Shown here: positions 57,086 to 64,000 of the stretch, piece after piece
Layout: each line of letters opens with the position of its first letter
Position numbering within the stretch: the stretch's first letter is position 1
DNA from: Anodontia alba
Taxonomy: Eukaryota > Mollusca > Bivalvia > Lucinida > Lucinidae
Direction of reading: 5' to 3'
Assembly (NCBI GenBank): GCA_964016985.1
Contig: OZ024829.1
Location: 73,974,110 to 74,038,109 of the forward strand
Length of the DNA stretch: 64,000 nt
Made by a program: the position numbers and the translations under genes
Notes under the pieces: model-generated
Databases searched by the model: none
Told to the model about the DNA's origin: nothing
Seen by the model: only the letters and a program-made list of their open reading frames with translations

Positions 57086-58962
57086 GTACTAATCCGCACC
57101 AATCGGTCCCTTCTGTGACGTCACAGCCTGTCGCTAGTTCTCAGACAGGTAATAGTGTGGAAATGTATAGAATTATATAGGAGCCCATCATTTAACTAAT
57201 AAAATCATTTATTTTCAATAATACAAGATATTATTATAACCTCGCAATAGATGGAAAAATGTATCTGCTTCAATTTGATACCAAATTTGTTGAAATAAGA
57301 TAAATTTTAAAATGGCCCAGATTGTAATGAATGCTACAGGGGTTTTTGCTTATTAAGTCTTTGTATTTTACAACAAAAATGAAAAATAGCCTTGATTCAA
57401 TCGCCCAAAAGTCATATTTTTTAAAATTTTACCGTTCGCTATAACCTCTCATTCGATAGATCTATTTAATATCTATAGTTATGTAGTAAAATATTGAATA
57501 AATTATTTTATTAAAAATGGCCCACAGGTTGCAGAATATAGCTATATTTGAAAAATGCGGAGCGAAAATGTGTAATGATAACACAGACGCAGGTCTTGTG
57601 TACACATGATACTATAATGAATTGCAAAAGAGGTTGTAAGAATTGGAAAATAAAAAAAGAAATTGGTATCCATTGATAGTATTATAAAGATTATTTAGCT
57701 TTAAAAAGGAAAACAAAGATATATATTTATAATAATATAAACTTATTTATTTAATTTTTGTTTATGTCGAATTATGTTTTTATTCGGCAACTTATTGAAG
57801 CTTTAATAAAAATTTGATATAATTACTTTTGACCATAGGAAAACTACAAACTGCTTAATTACTTGTTTTTTGTTTGTTTAATGACGAAAAAAAATGCTTT
57901 GTCGGTATACAAGAAAAATACCTAAATGCACGGCCACTCTTGCGATGGTTTCTTGTTTTCTTAATAACAATTACTGCTAATGAATGCCAATTATGTCCTT
58001 AACTTGACGAAAGAAAACAACGAAATCACTTTTTACATAACTGACATACATGCTTATGCGCAATTTTAATTGCGCAAACAGAATCAAATCCAAAATTTGA
58101 TCTTTTTGCATAAACTAGCACTTTAATTGGCACGATTTGCTCATTTTAGATTCCTGTACATAAATAAGTACATGGTTCATAATCATGGCTTCATTTGACT
58201 TTAAAAAACTGAATGAGGGTCAGGCTCTCTATCTCAAACGTTGTTCTCTAAATGTGTGAATAATACGAGTCTCTTCAAATAAAAGCAGCATTAAATATGA
58301 CGTGCAACCATTGTAGTTCCAGATCAGCATGTGCATACATTTTTTCTCTGATAGAATGTGCAAGCTCTATTCAACATGCGGTGTTAAATATGTATATTTA
58401 ATGAATAATTAATAATATTAAAAAAAATACATTAAAACAAAATGATAATTGATATTATTTTCAGAAATAATTATTGTAGTAATCTTTAGATGTATATCAT
58501 AATTCGGAAAATAAATAATCCTATGCTGGTCCTATTTTGTTTCATAAAATGGTTGTCTATCTAGGAAATTAAAACATAATGATACTAATTATATTATTAT
58601 TATTATTATTATTATTACTACTACTATTACTACTACTATTATTATGTTGTACATCACAATTCCAAAGAATAAATATTATTATGCTGGTCATATTCGAAAT
58701 GTTTTATTTGTAAAATAGCCACATGGACAGTTTATATACTATCGCACATGTGTATTTAGGGGTAAAATATTGCTAATTACCGTATAAACCCTATTAGACA
58801 CATTAAATTATTATCATACTGAAATTTGATCAAGTCCGTTTGGCTACCTGTTGACACAGCTTATACCTGCTATCTGAGTGGCAAACAGTGTAGAACTTGA
58901 TAAGATACTCTGTGATGTAATGTCTGATCAGGGTCACTGCCTTTTGTTATGATGTGTTTATC
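57086..58962. other. AT-rich gene-free region
   Basis: No protein-coding potential on either strand. ATT and ACT microsatellites lie at about 58585-58645. 57100-57145 is a GC-richer island with CTGTGACGTCACAGCCTGTC. Confidence 0.55.
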
Positions 58963-59125
58963 AATCAATCAATCAATCAAATCTCTTTATTGTTCACTCA
59001 GTCCATTTTACATGGCAACATGAGGTATTCCAAAATTAAATTGTAGACATATTGAGGCAAAATGTGTAGCAATGTAACATATAAACAAAACAAAGCTATT
59101 CTAACAGATCATAATTTGTCTCAGG
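58963..59125 (-). mobile_element. 5'-truncated LINE 3' end
   Basis: On the minus strand the sequence ends CAATAAAGAGATTTGATTG followed by (ATTG)n. This is the 3' UTR plus simple-repeat tail of a CR1/L2-like LINE, including ATGTAAAATGGACTGAGTGA. No coding part is left; the 5' limit is uncertain. Confidence 0.55.
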
Positions 59126-60065
59126 AGGGCGAACACGCAATACACGATTATGAATCGATTCTAGACAGGCAAATATCGGGATACCCGTGTAATCCGCCTG
59201 TCTGAACCGTTAGTTTCTGTGACGTAATCATGGGATAATAATTATTGTGAATTCGCACACTGAGAGACGTGGATTAATAAAATTTAGGTGAGGTTTTTTT
59301 TTTTTCCCCATCGATTTTGACATAACAGATTCGAATCGTAAAAAGGCACCTTACCGCATTACGGACGGAATATACCCAGACCGGCGCATTTTACCGCGCT
59401 GTCGCAGCTATCCGTTCTAGACCACGCGGATTTTCTTCAGTCTGTTCTATATTGCTATAAGATTCCTTTTTACTGATGTTTCTCTCTCTCTCTCTCTCTC
59501 TGAAAATTTTCATGCTCATTTTCTTGACAAATCTATATTTTTGCTTTTCAGCTCATACATTCAGCTGTTGAAATTATAGTCTCATCTAATGATAAGCCTG
59601 CAATTCAACAACCTTATACTTCATTATCCCTCTAACCCATCATAGCTTGTCTTTTCGAAACGAAACAAAAGACATCGCGACAGGTGTGCTTGGTACGTAG
59701 ATAGATAGATAGATAGATAGATGGATGGACGGACGGACGGACGGACAGACAGACAGATAGATAGATAGATAGACCGATAGATAGACAGACAGCTAGATGC
59801 TTACTACATTTTAAAGCATACATATGAAATGTGTGCGCATGATACTAACAGCGAGGGACAATTAGAGTACACAATTCTTTCAATGCGATAGAGATTTGAC
59901 TCTAATGTGATCCTTATGACCACATAGGGCTTATCACAAGTGATCAGATTTATTCCTCTCCGGCGTGTGATCAGCCTTGGAGTAACCAATTTATTCACAT
60001 GATATCCATGTAGAAAAGAACTTTCGTAGTTTGCCCATTATTCAATTATTTGTATATTTATATAT
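59126..60065. other. Gene-free flank with microsatellites
   Basis: (TC)n at about 59481-59502 and a GATA/GGAC/GACA compound microsatellite at 59698-59795. No gene seen; the small minus-strand frames here are uninformative. Confidence 0.6.
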
Positions 60066-60187
60066 ATAGAGCGGGTACCAGACCGAGAAGCCGGTTGTTT
60101 ATCGGTGCTGTGAAAAAATTGTTAATTTTCGGATTTTTTGGTGACTTTTAGTGGTTTGAATGACTCGAGTAATGAAACTAAACTCAT

Positions 60188-61285
60188 ATGTCGGACAATA
60201 GGAAAGTGAGTCTTCAAAATTCTCAACCTAAAAAGAAGAAAAGACGAGTAAAATCAAATCTGGATAATAATGGACAAAGTGATACCAAGGTCAAGGGCGG
60301 GGTGAGTACAAGTCAAGAACAGACCTCTCCTAGTCTATCGACGCTTGTCAGGATACATTCTGACCCCTATTATTCAGGCACCTCACCGATTATGTCGAAC
60401 CTTCAAACCCCACAATCTATGCAAATGCAAGGAACAATGCAGAGCCCTATGACATATTCATTTTCCCCACCATCGCTAAGTATGATGACACAGCCAGGTC
60501 TTCCTACACATATGCCTATGAACTATAAACCGGAATGGGCGAATGAACTGATTGAAAATGTAAAGATGGTCAAACAAGAAATGGGTAAACTGACTGGCAT
60601 TGAGAAAACCCTTTCCAGTATAAATTTGAAAGTCACAAATCTTGAGACCAAAGTTAACACTATGGAAACTCAGTTAGTTAACTGTGATAAAGCGTGTACT
60701 TTCCTCAGTAATGAGTACGATAAGCATAAGAAAGAACTAGAATCGACAAAGAAAACTGTAGCTGATCTAAAAAAGAAACGTGGAGACCTTGAAGCAAAAA
60801 CTTTAGAGCACCAGACAGAAAAGGTAAAATTAAATAGAAAGATATTAGATCTAGAAGCTAGAAGCATGAGAGATAACTTAGTATTCCACGGTCTTTCAGA
60901 ATCTACAGGAGAAAATTGTGACAATGTCGTAAAAACATTTTGCAGACATAAATTAGATATGGGTGATGAAGCAGACACCATAGTGTTTGACCGAGTCCAC
61001 AGAATTGGCAGATTAGAGAATCAGAGAGCAGGCAGTATCAGACCGATAATAGCTAAATTCCATAAATACAGCGAACGAGAAAAGGTTCGAGAAATCGGTT
61101 ACCAGAAACGGGAAGCCCTAAGAGCAGAAAATATGGCCGTAAAAATACAGCTTCCATCTGAAGTGTTTGATAAAAGAAAGCCTTTATACCCCGTGTTTGA
61201 AAAAGCAAAGAACGAGGGGAATCGAGTCAAATTTGTCCTTGACAAATTATATATAAACGGCAGGGAATACATCCCCCCTCAGTAG
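60188..61285 (+). CDS. LINE ORF1 (L1-type RNA-binding protein)
   Basis: 365 codons. A basic N-terminus (KKKKRRVKSNLD) and a Ser/Pro/Met/Gln-rich region (~residues 40-115) are followed by a coiled coil (~130-235) with heptads rich in Leu, Lys and Glu. Then comes the transposase_22/L1 ORF1p RRM (DLEARSMRDNLVFHGLSES, FDRVHRIGR) and C-terminal domain (RPIIAKFHKYSEREKVREIG). The coiled coil would trimerise the protein, and the RRM/CTD bind LINE RNA. It ends CCCCTCAGTAG at 61285. The same frame continues without another stop into ORF2. Confidence 0.9.
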   Translation: MSDNRKVSLQNSQPKKKKRRVKSNLDNNGQSDTKVKGGVSTSQEQTSPSLSTLVRIHSDPYYSGTSPIMSNLQTPQSMQMQGTMQSPMTYSFSPPSLSMMTQPGLPTHMPMNYKPEWANELIENVKMVKQEMGKLTGIEKTLSSINLKVTNLETKVNTMETQLVNCDKACTFLSNEYDKHKKELESTKKTVADLKKKRGDLEAKTLEHQTEKVKLNRKILDLEARSMRDNLVFHGLSESTGENCDNVVKTFCRHKLDMGDEADTIVFDRVHRIGRLENQRAGSIRPIIAKFHKYSEREKVREIGYQKREALRAENMAVKIQLPSEVFDKRKPLYPVFEKAKNEGNRVKFVLDKLYINGREYIPPQ

Positions 61286-62778
61286 GGGGGTCGCGAGAAG
61301 CAATCCGTACCTATTCTTGCGTGGAACGTCTGGGGTCTGAAAAGAAAATTATGTGACATAGACTTCCTGCACTATATTAGCGATTTTGACATCCTGCTGT
61401 TCGGCGAAACCTGGTATAACAAGAACGATCCATATGATTTTAATATTGATGGATACGCGTGTGATCATGTCTTCGCACGGAAAGCCTATGGTGCAAAATC
61501 GGGGAGGTCTAGTGGCGGTGTATCTGTGTATTACAAATCATATTTAAAGAAACATATATCTATAGTAGAAAAGTCAGATTATGGCCTGATTTGGATAAAA
61601 ATAGACAAAAATATACTATCTTCAAATGAAGATGCATATATTTGTTATGAGTATGTCCGTGAACAAAAATCGCAAATATTTCGTCATGAAGAAATCGACT
61701 ACTTTGAATTAGTGGAATCTGGCATAATCAAGTATAAAAATATCGGAAAAGTTTATGTGACCGGCGATTTTAACAGCCGTACAGGGCAATGCACTGATCT
61801 ACCTGACTATTTACGCTATGACAATTACCTAACCGTAGGTATGAATGAAAATAGACTATCAAGCCACATTCCTTTACGCTCGAGCAGAGATGTAAACATA
61901 GATAATTATGGTTGCCGTTTACTGGACCTGTGTAAATCCACTGGACTGATAAAAGCCAATGGAAGACTGAGCGAGGACAGTAGCGTCGGAGAATTTACCT
62001 GTATAAACGCGCGTGGGCGGAGCGTTGTGGACTACTTTTTACTCGCCCATTCAGACTTTGACACAGTGTCTTATTTTAGCATCTGCGAAATAGACGAATT
62101 TTCAGATCACTGTGCATTGTATATTTGTTTGAAAACCTTGAGTCATAAAAATAACACTACAGATAATCCTAGTCAGAGCAGCGAAAATAAACCATTGAAA
62201 AAACTAGTATGGTCATGCGAAAATGAAGAACATTTCAGAAATACAATTTTAAGTGGAATAGAGAAATATACTGAGTTGATTTCAAGTCTTGATGATGATA
62301 GGTCATCACTTGATAATGTGGTGGGACAATTTTCTAGCTTGCTTTTCAATGATGCTTATCAGCATTTTGGTAAAACAATTCACACTGAAGGCACTAAAGG
62401 GTCAACTCCCCACAATAATAATAATCCTTGGTTTGATAACACTTGTAAAACTGAAAAGCAAACTTTTAATCGTGCAAAACATGAGTATAGCAGATGCCGT
62501 TCAGATCTAAATCGAACCAACTTAACAAAATGTAGAACCAAATTAAATAAAGCAAAATTAATTAGCGCTCCCCGTGGAGCGCTGTGGTGCAGTGGTAAAG
62601 CGTCGGACTCGAGATCGAGAGGTACCGGGTTCGATCCCCACTAACTGCAAGTGTTGTTTCCTTGAGCAAGAGACTTTATCCACATTGCTTAGTACTGGTT
62701 TCTACCCAGGAAAAAAGAGGGCCACATGGAAGATTAGTACTAGATTACTAAATGTGTTACCCTCTATAAATAAAGTCG

Positions 62779-62819
<41 letters not shown>

Positions 62820-64000
62820 AACGTCGGGCAAAAGCTATCTTTAAATTTGAGGAAGGTCAACGGGTCCAAAAGTTAGCAAAATTTAAGCCAAAACAATTTT
62901 GGAGAGACATAAAAAAGTTTGTTAAACAAAAAGGCCAAACTTCAGACAGCCTCACAGCAAATAACTTTTTCGAACATTTTTCATCAATTTTTCAAACAAA
63001 TAGTCCCGAAAATATAGCCGTGGAAGAAAATGCAAATTTTACTTTGGATAGCCCGTTCACGAATGAAGAACTCAAAAAAGTTATCTTGTCTCTAAAAACA
63101 AATAAAAGTCCTGGACTTGACGGGTTGATATCTGAAATTTTCAAATGTTCCTATGACATACTTTCTCCTCTTTTAGTTAAACTATTTAATTTTGTCTTTT
63201 TAAATGGAGCATACCCAAATTCATGGTCTGAAGGCCTAGTCACTCCAATACACAAAAAGGGTGATATAGATATCTCAAATAACTATAGAGGAATTACCTT
63301 GATCAACGCACTTTCCAAAATATACTCCCATCTATTAAATAACAGAATTTTAAAATGGGCATCGGAAAATGGAAAAATTGCAGACTGTCAGTTTGGGTTC
63401 CAGCCAAATAAGTCAACTGTAGATTGCATATTTATCTTTCAGGCTATAATTTCTAAAATGTTGCATAATGGTGAAAAGCTATACTGCTGTTTTGTAGACT
63501 ATCAGAAGGTATTCGATTTGATAAATAGAGGTTTTCTATGGCAAAAGCTGATCAGAGATGGTTGTAGCTCAACTATGGTGAAAGCTTTGCAGGCAATGTA
63601 TCAGAGTGTAAAATCATGTGTCAGATATAAAAATGTAGGCTCAGAATTCTTCAACATTAATTCAGGGGTTAAGCAGGGGGATCCACTGTCACCTGTTCTG
63701 TTTATCCTCTTCATTAATGATCTTTTAGAAAGCACATTTATCGACGATACAGCTGTTGTTACCATTTCTGATATTAACTTATTTATGCTTCTCTACTGTG
63801 ACGATGCTGTATTATTTGCAAAGTCACCAGAATGTTTACAGAATATGCTGAATAAACTTTATGATTATAGCACTATCTGGGATATTAAAGTAAATACGGA
63901 TAAGACAAAAATTATGATCTTTGAAAAGGGCAGAAAATCAAATGTTGCTATTTATTACCACGATATATTATTAGAAACTGTTGAAAATTTTAAATATTTA
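61286..64000 (+). CDS. LINE ORF2 (APE endonuclease and reverse transcriptase), incomplete
   Basis: In frame with ORF1 after a single TAG. Endonuclease: ILAWNVWGL, LLFGETWYN (catalytic Glu), SSGGVSVYY, VTGDFNSRTGQ, GEFTCINARGRSVVDYFL and EFSDHCALYI (catalytic Asp-His). A SINE interrupts after KCRTKLNKAKLI. From 62828 the frame resumes AKAIFKFEEGQ and gives RT motifs LKTNKSPGLDG, NNYRGITLINALSKI, QFGFQPNKST, CCFVDYQKVFDLI, GVKQGDPLSPVLFILFIND and LLYCDDAVLFAK, open to the window end. The catalytic box is YCDD rather than the usual YADD. The first in-frame ATG (61526) lies downstream of two essential endonuclease motifs, so initiation there would give a dead nuclease. Confidence 0.88.
62562..62818 (+). 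mobile_element. tRNA-derived SINE inside LINE ORF2
   Basis: The head begins GCGCTCCCCGTGGAGCGC (hairpin), with A box TGGTGCAGTGGTAAAG and B box GGTTCGATCC. The body carries CCTTGAGCAAGAGACTTTAT and CCACATTGCTTAGTACTGG, a conserved SINE middle region shared by many animals. The 3' end is AATAAAGTCG followed by (ATT)n, 62778-62817. It uses a different tRNA head and tail from the SINE at 16602-17106. Confidence 0.88.

Larger units (their letters stand above)
60066..64000 (+). mobile_element. Well-preserved LINE (L1-type ORF1, APE/RT ORF2), truncated by window end
   Basis: 5' UTR from about 60066 (GCGGGTACCAGACCGAGAAG), ORF1 60188-61285, ORF2 from 61286 to beyond 64000. Apart from a SINE at 62562-62818 the coding sequence is open throughout, with no homopolymer shifts, so this is a relatively young copy. 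Its 3' end lies outside the window. Confidence 0.88.

Overview
This is a gene-poor, repeat-packed stretch of animal nuclear DNA, most likely from a bivalve mollusc and probably a clam. The evidence is the content: tandem arrays carrying GGGMAGRTAACTC-type motifs, short repeats ending in hairpins after GACGGACGG-type tails, tRNA-derived SINEs, APE-type LINEs, a pogo transposase with a PHD finger, and a Penelope-like element of the N-terminal GIY-YIG (Naiad) type. The reading frame of that Naiad is interrupted only by TGA codons, as described for clam Naiads. I see no convincing complete host gene. Nearly every coding region belongs to a mobile element.

Layout. 0-3 kb: G/C-rich low complexity, a 7-copy 168-bp minisatellite and a 151-bp array. 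3-9.1 kb: a 6.1-kb AT-rich insertion with ~155-bp inverted termini, lying inside one unit of the 151-bp repeat. 9.1-26 kb: four hairpin-ended, satellite-carrying elements nested in one another or in other repeats. One of them holds a dimeric SINE with a 12-bp target duplication and a 2.9-kb DNA transposon with perfect 53-bp inverted termini. 26-34.8 kb: a TTF-type zinc-finger fragment, a Ty3/gypsy RNase H remnant with two tRNA-like genes, a pogo transposase/PHD gene and a Ulp1-protease/PHD exon. 34.8-36.4 kb: a Tigger-like MITE inside a (TA)n tract.

36.6-47.9 kb: a LINE whose 5' half is inverted relative to its 3' half (twin-priming structure) lies between two inward-facing Naiad-related arrays. 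Its ORF1 joins an RNase H1-type protein (hybrid-binding plus RNase H domains) to a coiled coil and an SGNH esterase. 48-52.3 kb: small inverted-repeat elements, a truncated Naiad 3' end and a gypsy element (LTR, PBS, gag, protease, RT remnant). 52.3-57.1 kb: the Naiad itself, minus strand. Its GIY-YIG nuclease precedes the RT, and seven in-frame TGA codons, several at expected cysteine positions, suggest selenocysteine. 57-60 kb: AT-rich, little content. 60.1-64 kb: a second, well-preserved LINE in which ORF1 and ORF2 share one frame and are separated by a single TAG, suggesting readthrough. It is interrupted only by a SINE and runs off the window.

These elements do not form a shared pathway; the window is a record of layered insertions. 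Most frameshifts fall in homopolymer runs, so some may be assembly errors rather than decay.
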